A DNA stretch of 64,000 nucleotides from Ampelomyces quisqualis. Its lineage: Eukaryota; Ascomycota; Dothideomycetes; Pleosporales; Phaeosphaeriaceae. Shown here piece after piece: positions 32,363-42,759 of this stretch. Made by a program: the position numbers and the translations under genes. Location: contig JAGTXZ010000011.1 in the NCBI GenBank assembly GCA_018398575.1, positions 2,108,001 through 2,172,000 on the forward strand, in the 5' to 3' direction. Numbering within the stretch: position 1 is the stretch's first letter; each line of letters opens with the position of its first letter. Below the pieces are notes generated by a model. That model searched no databases and was not told where the DNA came from. It was given only the letters and a program-made list of their open reading frames with translations.

Positions 32363-35300
32363 ATGTTCGCCTCACTGTTGCGGTCCAAGAAAGCCTCTGC
32401 CTCGGAAACCACTCCCCTTCTCGCGGCTCTCAAGCGCTATCGCAATCGCCATACTGGCACCGACGACGCAGATGGAGACGACCATGCGGACATGATAGCA
32501 GAGGACGACGGCGAGGAAGACGACGAGGACGCAGGCCGGCGGCGTGATGGCCCTCTGCTGCCCGTCTTCTCTTCCCATTTCCTCGGTACACCCCCCCTGA
32601 CCCCCCAAACACGCAATGTTGACCCCCCAACACGCATTGTTTACCCCCTAACACACCCTCCCAGACGGCATCCCCATCTACAGCACAACCCACGCCATCC
32701 GCATCATACTCGTCCAGCGATGCGAGACGACGCTCTCCTGGGATCAGCTGCGCTCGCCGCAGGTCTCGCAGTTCCTCGTCAAGCCCATTCAGCAGCAAAT
32801 CCGCTCCCAGAACTTCTCGCGCGGCACCCTGTACTGCCTGCTCGCCAACTGCCTCCAATTCAAGAAAGAAGGCGACGAGAATCCCGGAAACATGGGAGTC
32901 AGCAAGACGCGGGCCCTCATATGCGAGCTGTTGGCCATGCGCCTGCTCAAGGAGTACTCCACGCGCGAGCTGATCGATGCCCTCTCTTACGACTTCGACC
33001 CACTGCAGGGCTTGCTGCCGCCGGGAGGTGCACACACTCCGAGCGGAATGAACTGGTCGCGGCAGGCCCCTCGCGCCGCGCGCATTTCTACTCTTGAAAT
33101 CGCCATTCGCGCTCAGGCCAAGAAGTTCCTCGCTCACCCGCTGGTGGTGCGCCAGCTCGAGGCCATCTGGGCAGGAACCATCGTCTTTCATTCGGCGGCC
33201 GACAGCCTTCACAGGAAGCCCGACTCGCCACACGGCCGCGGCTACAACAGCCCAGATGATGTCTCACCCGGACGGGGCCCCTCTCGTCGCCCCCTGCCAA
33301 AGAAGCAGGCCACTCCACAAGCACACGCAGCCGCCCTCATGAGACGGACCGTTACCCTGTACGACCCGCATGACGCTTCGTTGTTCAAGCTCTCTCGTCT
33401 GCGCGTACCGCGCTATCGTAACCTCTTCTCCACGCTATCCTTCGGCATCATGCTTGGATTGTTCCTTGCCGTGCTCTCGGAAAAGTCCGACGACATCACG
33501 GCGCTCGAAGTCCTCTTCTGGTTCTGGAGCGCCGGGTATATGCTGGACGAGCTGGTCGGCTTCTCAGAGCAAGGATTCGGCCTGTACATTATGAGTGTAT
33601 GGAACGCCTTCGATCTGGGTATCCTCCTCATGTTCATGGTCTATTACGTATTGCGTCTCTATGGCATCCTGATGCCCGATGTTAGTCGACACAACGTCGC
33701 TGCCATGGCATACGACGTCCTTGGTTCTACAGCTGTCCTGCTCTTCCCTCGACTCTTCTCGGCTCTGGACCACTACCGATACTTCTCACAGCTGCTCATT
33801 GCATTCAAGATGATGGCCATGGACCTGGTTGCCATTTTAGTGCTGATTGTCATCAGTTGCAGCGGCTTCTTCGTTGCCTTTAGTCTGGCTTTCAAGCGGG
33901 ACCTGGGAGCTTCAGACGCCGCATATGCCATATTCCAGCTCGTCATGGGGTTTACACCCGCAGCCTGGGACCTCTGGGGCGAGATGAACATCCTTGGTCG
34001 AGCTTTGCTTGCTCTATTCCTCTTCATCTGTCACTTCCTGATCGTGACTATTCTGGTAACAGTTCTGACCAACTCCTTTATGGCAGTGGTCAAGAACGCA
34101 GACGAGGAGCACCAGTTCCTCTTTGCTGTTAATACAATATCCATGGTCAAATCTGACGCTTTGTTTTTTTACATCCCACCGACCAACATCATTGGCTGGT
34201 TGCTCATACCAATCAAATTCACCATGCCGTTCAAGAAATTCTTGCGGATGAATCGTTTGGTCATCAAGTTTACCCACATCCCGATTCTATTCACAATTTT
34301 TGCTTATGAACGATTGTTGCTTTCGAATCTGGCCTATGGACCCACGGATTTGGTGGAGAGGCGGGGTCGACAGGGGTCCACGGAGCCTGTTCCCGCCTTC
34401 AGCATTCGGGGTCCCGTGGACTTGTTCAGTCCTCGGCTGCGTGAGCCGTCTGTAACAACCTTCTACAAGGACCGTGCCTTGGAAGAGGTCTTCCGTCATC
34501 CTTATCGCGATTCTAGCAGACAAGCTCCTTCGCGGTGTCCGTCTGGCAGACGGAAATCAAGCAATGTGGTGTCGGACTGGATGAAGAAGATGGAAAATGA
34601 CGATGAGCAACAACCCCCACAGGAGGACACCCGCTCGGTACTGGACCGGCTTGAGAGTCGTAACGGTAGGAGGCCGTATCTACGCCGCATGAGAACCGCA
34701 GCCCAGCCTAGGCGTAAACATCCCCTCTCGTCAACTCGTACCGTGGCCTCGGACCCAGACGAGAGCACCATGGCTTTCAGACAACCAATCGTTGAGGAGA
34801 ACGAAGAACTATATATGAGCATGGAAGAGGTGCTGCAACAGACTGACGCAGATGGTGATGACGAAGAGGACCACGCAAGCTCTAACCAGGTGACTCCCCG
34901 CATAGCTTCCGGTTCAGGCCAAGAAAACTTGAAGCCACAGACTGGGTACGAATCTTCCGATGAGGAGTTCTTCCGTACTCCAATGGCTGGTGTGTCCCGG
35001 CATCAGCCGCGGACGCCTGCGAGGATTTCCTCTCGGAAATCTTCGATCGGGCCAGCTCTAGGCTCGCTACCAGAGACCCAAGACATGCAACGCGACCAGA
35101 ACACATCCGAATCGAGCTTCCAGGCAATACAAGAATCACCTAGCAAAAGGTTTCCGCGTAAGAAACCTGGCCATAATAGGAACACGTCAACAAGCACGGT
35201 GTTATTCAGCCCTACCAAAGAGGTGATGGACTTGGTTCGGTCTGTCTCCCCTGAGCAACCTCCCAAGACCGGTACTCGCAGCGGAACCGCCACGCCGGGT

Positions 35301-35852
35301 CGCTTGGATGGAACAATAATGGCCGGAGCACGCACGCCCAAGCATTTGCCGGGTCATCTTAAACATGCTTCTCGTCCTCGCGCGATATTGCTACCACGCG
35401 AATCTGGTCGGAATGTTCCGAACATTACCAATCTCCTCGACTTCAATAAAAGAAACCGCGAACCATCCTTCAACGCCGTCGCTCTGGATCTTGCTTCAGA
35501 TCTCGGAGATAATAACTTGAATCCACACTTCGGTAATGTCCATACTCTTCCGGCCTCTTTCACCACCCAGTTTGAGTTGGCCGCTAGGATGAAGGCCCGC
35601 CAACGCAAGAATAGCGACACCGAATCCGACTCGAATCGCATGAGCAGAATTATGTTGGCGAGGATGACGACGCTTGAGGAAGGGTTCCGTGACATGCTGC
35701 AAGAGGTGAAGGGTTTGAAGCAGAGTGAAAGCCAGGTCGGTAGCCGCGGCATCCAAACTCCGCCGAACGAGCTCTCGAAGAGGAAGGGCAAGGCAAAGAA
35801 GAAGTTCAGCAGGAAAGAAGTTGGAGAAGGGCGAATGGGATCCAGTGTGTGA
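32363..35852 (+). CDS. YVC1: Vacuolar TRP-like cation channel (YVC1 family)
   Basis: Yvc1 releases Ca2+ from the vacuole and is activated by Ca2+, osmotic stretch and PI(3,5)P2. Exons 32363-32585 and 32665-35852 give 1,136 residues. The N-terminal cytosolic part (about 1-320) contains GIPIYSTTHAIRIILVQRCE, SFLVKPIQQQI-like FLVKPIQQQIRSQNFSRGTL and YCLLANCLQFKKEG. The membrane region (about 320-590) has FSTLSFGIMLGLFLAVL, EVLFWFWSAGYMLDELVGF, MSVWNAFDLGILLMFMVYYV, a pore region AIFQLVMGFTPAAWDLWGEM and a last helix LFLFICHFLIVTILVTVL. The C-terminal half is long, Ser-rich and disordered, ending in a short coiled coil (RMTTLEEGFRDMLQEVKG) and a Lys-rich tail. It is longer than yeast Yvc1 (675 aa), as is usual for filamentous fungi. 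Confidence 0.9.
32586..32664 (+). repeat. YVC1 intron built of 22-bp C-rich repeats
   Basis: The 79-nt intron consists mostly of tandem copies: 32598-32619 (22 bp), 32620-32640 (21 bp) and a partial copy 32641-32654, each of the form TGACCCCCCAAACACGCAAT-GT. The last copy reads CCCCTAACAC and supplies the likely branch point (CTAAC) 14-20 nt before the CCCAG acceptor. Confidence 0.75.
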
Positions 35853-37194
35853 TCACCATAAGGTGACCATTGGTTATTTTGGCAGTGTTTGGATTCTTCC
35901 CGCACTGTTTTGATACATGCATTGCTCGCGAGGTCGGTGACCCCTTTTGGAATTTCCGCATCTGCGTCAAAAGTCACAACGCTGTTCCAGCGAGGCATTT
36001 TGCTAGCGTGTTACGTCTGTTTGTACCCTGATTTCTCTTCAAAGCATCCGGAGTGTAAATTTCTAGTCCACTGCAATACACACCACTTTGATCAACTCTC
36101 GCATACGACAAGCTGGGAATCTACCGTCTTTGCACCCTATTGATGGGAGGAGCGCACAAACATTTCCCACAACAATGCCAGTCCCTCTTTGTACGTCTTT
36201 GTGAAACCCAACAGGTAATTTTTCAAGCGTTGCGAGTGTTCGGCTCCAGCATCAGCAGAGACTTATTTTCTCCTTGTTGAAAATGCTCTTGCTCCACGAT
36301 TACCACGTGTCGCGCTCGCGTAAATCCAGCTCCACTACCCTTGGAACAGAGCGATACGATCCATTGAAACGCGCCGAATACACCCCCCCCCTGCCCCCCT
36401 TCGTGACACGCGTGGGGCCTTGGAGTCGGTATATGTAGCTGCGTAAGGCACCGTCGTGATGCTGCACATACAAGGGGCCTATCGCTGGGCAGCGGATGTT
36501 GATACCGTTATGCTGCTGACTTCAAGTTGTCTATTGTGCTAGTTTATTCGGAAGGAAGATGCTTGAGAGACATGAGGACAGCGTAGTCATTGCCGTTGGC
36601 TCTAGTGTCGCACTGTGCTTGGTTCGTAGTAGGATGGCTTGGTGTTGTTTGCGCAATGTGTTGGTTTCGGCTCATGCCTGTGGTGCGATGTGGGTAGCTT
36701 TGATGCTGGTGGATGTAGCGGCCCGTTGTAAGGGTGTTGTACCCCGGACGTACCTAATGGAGGAGCTGTGTCGGGGATGGAGTTTTGCTTGCCTGGAAAA
36801 CTGTTCGTTATAATCCTGCATGACGAAGTCATGCAAACTTGTCACGTCAAGATTGGCAAGTTGGTCTTCCAGCTCCGAAAAGTTAGCAAGGGCTTCCAGA
36901 GCGTTGGGTTCCAGCACAGGTTCTAAATTCGACTTTCGTTGGCTGAATTGATGTGGGCTTGGGGAGAATTACTTAACTGTAGATTAAGGGGGACGTGCGG
37001 CTCTCTGCCAAGTCCGGACTTGGCGTGAAGGAAACGAAAAGACGTGTGAAAAGTAAACGTCAGCGCCGTAGGAGTGGCAACAAACTCACATAAGACTCGC
37101 ATCCGATCTTCACACACAACTACTCGCACGCGACTCTCTCTCACGGACGACCCAGACGCCACATCTTCACTTGTCCTTCGTACCTAACACCAAA
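35853..37194. other. Intergenic region with a possible small minus-strand exon
   Basis: About 1.3 kb between YVC1 and the APH-like gene. A minus-strand stretch (about 36741-36945) could be one exon: it encodes EPNALEALANFSELEDQLAN and LDVTSLHDFVMQDYNEQFS, ends in a strong donor (AGGTACGT) and starts behind an AATTTAG acceptor-like site. I could not join it to a convincing first or last exon and do not recognise the protein. A C-rich tract lies at about 36387. Confidence 0.3.
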
Positions 37195-38154
37195 ATGGGT
37201 TGGCTTCGGTACCTCGTGCCTAGGATTCTCTTGCCTACCTTTACTTGGCCCCATCAAGTCCTTGGGTCTGCTGATCTAGCATCATCAATCCCACCAACGC
37301 CGCGCCTCCCTCCATACATTCGCCAAGCTTTTGGATTTCTGCACAATTACCTTCGGTCCTTCTCGAGCTCCTACTGCCATTGGTTCGGCATTCCATTCGA
37401 CAATCAGATTGCGGCTCTTCCATTTGGACTGGTGCTAAAATGGTCAGACGGTACGCGGCTTGAAGAAGTAGCGGCAACCTTGATAGCGCGGTCTGCAGGG
37501 TTTCCAGTGCCAAGGATTGTCTCATACGGCGAGCATCCCGACACACCTCATGCACCCGTGTCAATACTTATGACGCGGATACCGGGAAAGGACCTGGGCG
37601 ACCCTGGAGTGTATGAGGAGATGACCGATGACGAGCGGGAGAGCATTTTCGCTGAACTATAGTGCATCTTACAGACCATGCGGCAATGGTCTCAATCATC
37701 GGGCAAAAAGCAGATCTGTTCAGTGTTAGGTACAGCAGTCAGGAGCGTGCGCATCCCTGGTCATGCAGTCGGACCGTGTGATTCGGAATCGGAATTCAAC
37801 GACCACCTCTTCAGTTCCGTCTCCGGCCACAGCTTCCAAACTCGGGAAAAGTTCCAAGAGACGATGGAAATCGCTGAAAGACTGCGAGAAACGCGACATC
37901 CAATTGTCTTTACTCATGGCGATCTCAAGCACCATAATATTATGGTTCTAGATGGTCACATTTCGGGGCTTCTGGATTGGGAGTCTGCGGGCTGGTATCC
38001 GGATTATTGGGAGTTTACTACACCATTGAGATTTGGCCCGAGAGATTTTTGGTGGAATGAGTTGGTGTGGAGACTAGGCGGTGAAAAATACGCAGCGGAA
38101 CTCGAGAGTGAGAAAGCGTTGGTTCCCCTTACGGTCGATTCCTGGGCATGGTAG
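37195..38154 (+). pseudogene. APH/ChoK-like phosphotransferase interrupted by one TAG
   Basis: A kinase-fold protein of the aminoglycoside phosphotransferase family, a large family in filamentous fungi of mostly unknown substrate. One frame runs from ATG 37195 to the TAA/TAG at 38154 but has a single in-frame TAG at 37660-37662, after ERESIFAEL. Both halves are well preserved: GLVLKWSDGTRLEEVAATLI, VPRIVSYGEHPD, ILMTRIPGKDLGD before the stop; MRQWSQSSGKK, the catalytic loop VFTHGDLKHHNIMVLDG and the metal-binding LLDWESAGWYPDYWEF after it. The break lies between the two lobes, so neither half alone would be an active kinase. No intron with good splice sites removes the stop without deleting conserved sequence. 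It is either a young pseudogene, a recoded stop or a sequence error. Confidence 0.75.
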
Positions 38155-39082
38155 ACATTTCGTCTTGTTTCTTTGATTTTCTGATCGCATCGCGCCTGGA
38201 GTAAATGCCATGGAGTTGGGGCATGCAAATGTTGATTGTACGGCGCTTAATTAACAGCAGAGATGAGTGTAGATTTTGTGTACACATGTCTACTTAACTT
38301 GAGGTAAGAACATTGGTCACTTATTGTAGCTTTTCCAGCAGATCCTAATCAACCAGTTCTACCATATACCTTCTGTTTCAAGCACTAATTTTTCGTATTG
38401 GCGGAGTCTACCATGGAATGAAAGACTCTTTAAGCTCGACAACGAATCACAAGTTATAAGTGTACCAATTATTTATTGATACTACTCATGAGCTGTTACA
38501 TACGGATTAAGCCTCCATACCAACACGCATATAAACAGCTTGAGGGTTTGCAGCGTCCCATAGATAATACTGAGGAATAAGGAAGAGCCGTTTACACTGT
38601 CACAATTGGAGGCTAAAACCCAGAACTGTGTCGCTGCAAGCAATATTCAGGAGAAACAACTAACTTTGGCTAACAAGCTAGAATTGATCTAGGTTGATAT
38701 AGCTTTCATAAATCAGTCTCCAAGTTAAGGTCATATCGCAAACCAGGAGATCGGTTATCAGACAAAGGACCATCTATTAGTGAGGCAAGTTCATGACGTA
38801 CATTGTGCTCTAATGGCATCGTATTTGACTTTGCAAATCTTCACAGCAAGTGGATTGCTGTAGCTGCCTACATTCCAGAAGTTGGGCTTACGGTTTACCG
38901 CCGTTGACTACACGAAGGGTCAGCTCAAGCAAGTCGAAGCATATAAAACGAAAAGTCTTGGGTGAATTACAGCTTTGAATAAATATTCCAACTTCTGCTG
39001 CGTTTGGACCGAGACGCCTATTGAATTGAAAGGATGCAAGTCCCTTGACCATGGCTGCATGGCAGGGTGGAATTGTTGCCAC
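38155..39082. other. Intergenic region without recognisable feature
   Basis: About 930 bp, somewhat AT-rich (about 38220-38860) but still containing TCA, CCA, TGA and TGG trinucleotides, unlike the block after 41.3 kb. Only short open frames, with no family signature. Confidence 0.5.
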
Positions 39083-40835
39083 TTAAGTCGCCCAGCTCCA
39101 TGCATCCCATTCCTCCTGCCAGCTTACTGGCTCTAAAGCTCCTTCAACACTCAATACCTGTCCTGGCGCACATTCATCAAAGGTGACTTTCCTTTGCTTC
39201 CCATCATAGAATATGTCGTAACGTTGGTGCATGGCATCTTTCAGATTCTTGACACTGCGTTGTGGGTGCAATGTTTCCCACGGCTTTGTGCATACTCGGC
39301 CTTTGCACCGCTTTAGAGTGAGAAGCAGGGCATCGAGCCGACTTGTAAGACGCGCAACAGACCAATCATTGATGCTTTGATGCGATTGCGAGGAAGATAG
39401 CAGATTCTGCAATTGGTAGGGGTCATTTGACAGATCGTACAGTTCGTGTTCGTTGGTGCACCAGACTGTGTAACTCAGGTCATACTCCTCTCCAACTAGC
39501 CTGACAGTCTTGTACGTGTTGTTTGCTAGGTATGCCTTTCCATAGAAGAGATTTCCTTCTACTAGGTAGTCGCCCCAGAATTCGATATTGATATGCTCAC
39601 TCTTTTCACTTGCGTCTAACAGATCGGCAGTGACCGGGATCGGTTCTCCGTCAAAGTCATCTCGTAATGGTATGCCAGCGAGCTTGAAAAGCGTGGGTAC
39701 AATGTCGGTGTGGCTTGATGGAATCGTCTGGATTGCACCTTTGGGTACGCCTGGGCCGCGAATAAAGAAGGGTATGTTGACATCTTCTTCAATACCACAA
39801 GATTTTCCAGGTGGCAGACGATGTTGACCAATGTGGAACCCATTGTCCGTTGTGTAGATCAGATAAGTGTTATCCAGGACTTCAGGTTTAGCTTCCAGGC
39901 GCTCAATGATACCATCGATAAGCTCATCGACAGCCTGTAAAGACTGCAGGCGCTTGCGATACCAGTCATCGTTATAATCAATTTCAGATGCGTTGAGCTG
40001 TCGCAGCTTTTTGAAATATGATGCTGTCCCCGGTATGGTTGGATTGAAGCCTGGCGTGCGTGGCACCGTGGCGTTTGAAAATAGTCCTTCGTGTCTCTTA
40101 GCTGGAACTGGAGGCAGAAAGCGCGCAGGACGGGGATTTGTAATCGTCTCTGAGTGTGGCGCAATAGGTGCGACACCGAGAAAGAATGGCCGCTGTTGAG
40201 CTGCAGAGATAGCTTCATCAAGGAATCTGTTGGCAGCGGCGGCTACAAGATCCGTAGAGTACTCGCCAGGTAAGTTCCGGAATGGCTCATGATTTCGAGC
40301 CATAGTGGAATTGTAGAATACGTAGGTGCCTGGATCTATCAAGAAGTCCGATCCGTTCCAACCATTGATGCGAGGGTTTTCGTACGTGGTTGTACTGTGG
40401 CCGTTCATCATCTTGCCCGTGTAGTAGGTGTTGTATCCCGCATCTTGGAGCCAGACAGGAAGATACTTGTCATTGAAGCCCTCTTCCACGAAGCGCGGAT
40501 ATCCACCTATCGCCGGTCAATGCATGTCGCGGAACCATCTCTTCATTTGACATACCATATGGGGCAGCAACATCTGTCACATTGGTGTTATGTGCGGCCT
40601 TGCCTGTCAATAGAGAGACACGAGAAGGGCAGCAGAGGGAAATAGTGCAGAAATGTTTCTTGAACCATGTTCCTTCTTGAGCAAACTGCTTCTGCACTGA
40701 GGCTTGGTAGTTGACTGAGTCCAAGAGCAGATCTTGATCATCTGTGATAATGAATACGAAGTTTGGCTTCGACGCATTACAGTTGACAGCCGCGATAATC
40801 GCCAAAAATAATGTCAATGCTTGACCAACTATCAT
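39083..40835 (-). CDS. Secreted arylsulfatase
   Basis: A type I sulfatase that hydrolyses aryl sulfate esters. Exons 40556-40835 and 39083-40506, with a 49-nt intron (GTATGT...TAG), give 567 residues. A signal peptide (MIVGQALTLFLAIIAAVNCN) is followed by PNFVFIITDDQD, with the metal-binding Asp pair (Asp32, Asp33), and the sulfatase signature CCPSRVSLLTGK; Cys68 is the residue expected to become formylglycine. Further family features are VWLQDAGYNTYYTGKMMNG, PFFLGVAPIAPHSE, YTTDNGFHIGQHRLPPGKS (second metal site) and SSHTDIVPTLFKLAGI. Several N-glycosylation sequons. Sulfatases of this type are often induced by sulfur limitation; no such element was identified here. It is the last intact gene before the AT-rich block, whose edge is about 500 bp upstream of its start. 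Confidence 0.92.
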
Positions 40836-41238
40836 CTTGGAAAGGTGTACTCTGGTCTTCTGTACTGAGCGATGCTCGTTGCCTTTCAGAACAGCATGAA
40901 AATGGCATTTTGTTTCTTTTTCAATTTCACCGTTCTTCATGTTCGTATCGGAACCCGTAAGAATAGTAAATCGCGCGAAATGCTAGCCAATGGCGTGCTC
41001 GGCGTGTCAAGTAGCGATCTAACCACATACAATTGCACTATACCATCCTTGCGGCCTGCCGAAGGCGCTGGACCTAATAGGAGCTTGTTAGGTTTAAGAC
41101 ATCATTTTCAACAAAAAATCGTGCCGATGATGGAGCAGCAGAGCATGCTGCTGTGTACTCCGTATTAGTACTAACTGGAGCAAAAGTCATTGCTGCGTAG
41201 CAGCATTCTATAGTCGGGCCTGGCGAGAAAAAGCACTA

Positions 41239-41323
41239 ACGCTGATTGGCTACGAAAACGCACGCTGATTGGCCAGAGCTACGTGCGCTGATTGGCTGCA
41301 GGTTGTATGGGCATCACGTGATG
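41239..41323. promoter_or_regulatory. Three phased ATTGG (CCAAT) boxes and a CACGTG palindrome
   Basis: GCTGATTGGC occurs at 41241, 41264 and 41287, exactly 23 bp apart, so the segment is a 2.5-copy tandem repeat carrying a CCAAT box (read on the minus strand) in each unit. A perfect 12-bp palindrome CATCACGTGATG follows at 41312-41323. It lies about 400-490 bp upstream of the arylsulfatase start and directly at the edge of the AT block. It may be a promoter element or the unmutated remnant of a repeat. Confidence 0.5.
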
Positions 41324-42759
41324 TCTGCAAAGGAACACTAAAACTTTTGCTAACATTGCAACTGCCTAAGAACATTAAAAAATACTCCTAAAACAGCAGC
41401 TATATAGATAAGTAGCTGTATAAGCTATAGAAGCAGTATCTCTTGTAAGGTAATACCTTATATTAAAATAAATAATTAAGACTCTAGAATAGGTGCTGCG
41501 TATCCCTACTTTAGTAACTGTTTACAAACTAACAGACTTTTATAGAAAAGAGAGTAATAGCTAAACAGACGTTTGTTTCTATAGCTTGGCTAAGCTACTA
41601 ATTATATATACTATCTAGCTTTTGTGCATTAAGCTATTCTATACAAAGTTAATAAGAAGAAAATTTTCTAGTATACCTTATTAAAAGTCTATCTATATAG
41701 CCTTAGATAACACACTCTATAATAAATAAATATAAATTAAATATTTATTTGTTTATTTAATTAATAATTAGTTAAACAAATAAATATAGATAGTAGATTT
41801 AACTAAACAAACAAATATAAGAATCTTTATATTTGCAAATATTTAATAAATATTTAGTTGTTTTATATACTTAATTTTAGCTAAGTTTTGCTATTATAAT
41901 TGCGTTAATTTTAGTGTTTTAAAGTTTTACACACTAGCTATCTAAACTCGCCTCTAACAACGCTAGTCTACCTACCTACCTATACCTGTTTTTTCTATAC
42001 TTTTAGATAAGCTAAGTATTATAACGCTTACTACTATATTATAATAACATAGGTAGGTACAGCTATTAGGATTAAATTAGATACGTATTAGAGGCATGTA
42101 GGAGTGCGTATTGTATTAGAGATTCTAGATTAGCTATATACTTATAGGTCTTATATAAAAGAATAAAAGAAACTTGTCTTCTATCTAATACTATAGGCTT
42201 ATATTTATAGTAGGCGTAGGAGCTAAGTTAGAGCGCTATTAGAGCACTATTAGTCCTAATCTGCTAGCTTTCTATATAATCTGTTACTAAGCCTTTGTAA
42301 AGTATTAGATATAATATATGTTTATATATACTTGTTATATTACTCTTCTTCTTAAAATTAATAGTTTCTATTAATTAGGTCTGTATTAGTGTTGTTTTAG
42401 ATACTTTTCTAAACTATTGTAAACTCTTATTTACTTTAAGTTTATTTTAGAATAATATAATATAGCTGTTTATTGTTGTTTTAGCTTACGTGTTAGCGCG
42501 TTTAACGTTTTTAACTTTACTTTAAGTTTTTAAGCATATATACAAGGTTAGCTCTCTAGTATACTACTTTTCTATACTTTTCTCTCTACACGTTTATATA
42601 CCTATAGCTATCTAACTACTTTTCTAATTTAATTGCTAGCTAACTATTTTGTAGATATATATAATACCTATTCTTATTTCTTCTAAAGCTTATTCTTTAG
42701 CCTATTAGGTTGTTTACTTGTAGGCTGCAAGAGCTTTTACCTGCAGCTATTTTAATATT

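Noticed and set aside
37604..37674. An intron that would remove the TAG in the APH-like gene
   Set aside because: The only candidate (GTGTAT...ACAG) would delete a conserved inter-lobe segment and has a poor donor.
10..41170. Scattered TACTCCGTA/TACGGAGT-like motifs (about 10, 8860 and 41157)
   Set aside because: Three short matches in different contexts; could be chance or remnants of a dispersed repeat, not supportable as a feature.
41960..42065. Inverted repeat TACCTACCTAT / ATAGGTAGGTA
   Set aside because: Only 11 bp, simple in sequence and without target-site duplication; not enough for a transposon end.
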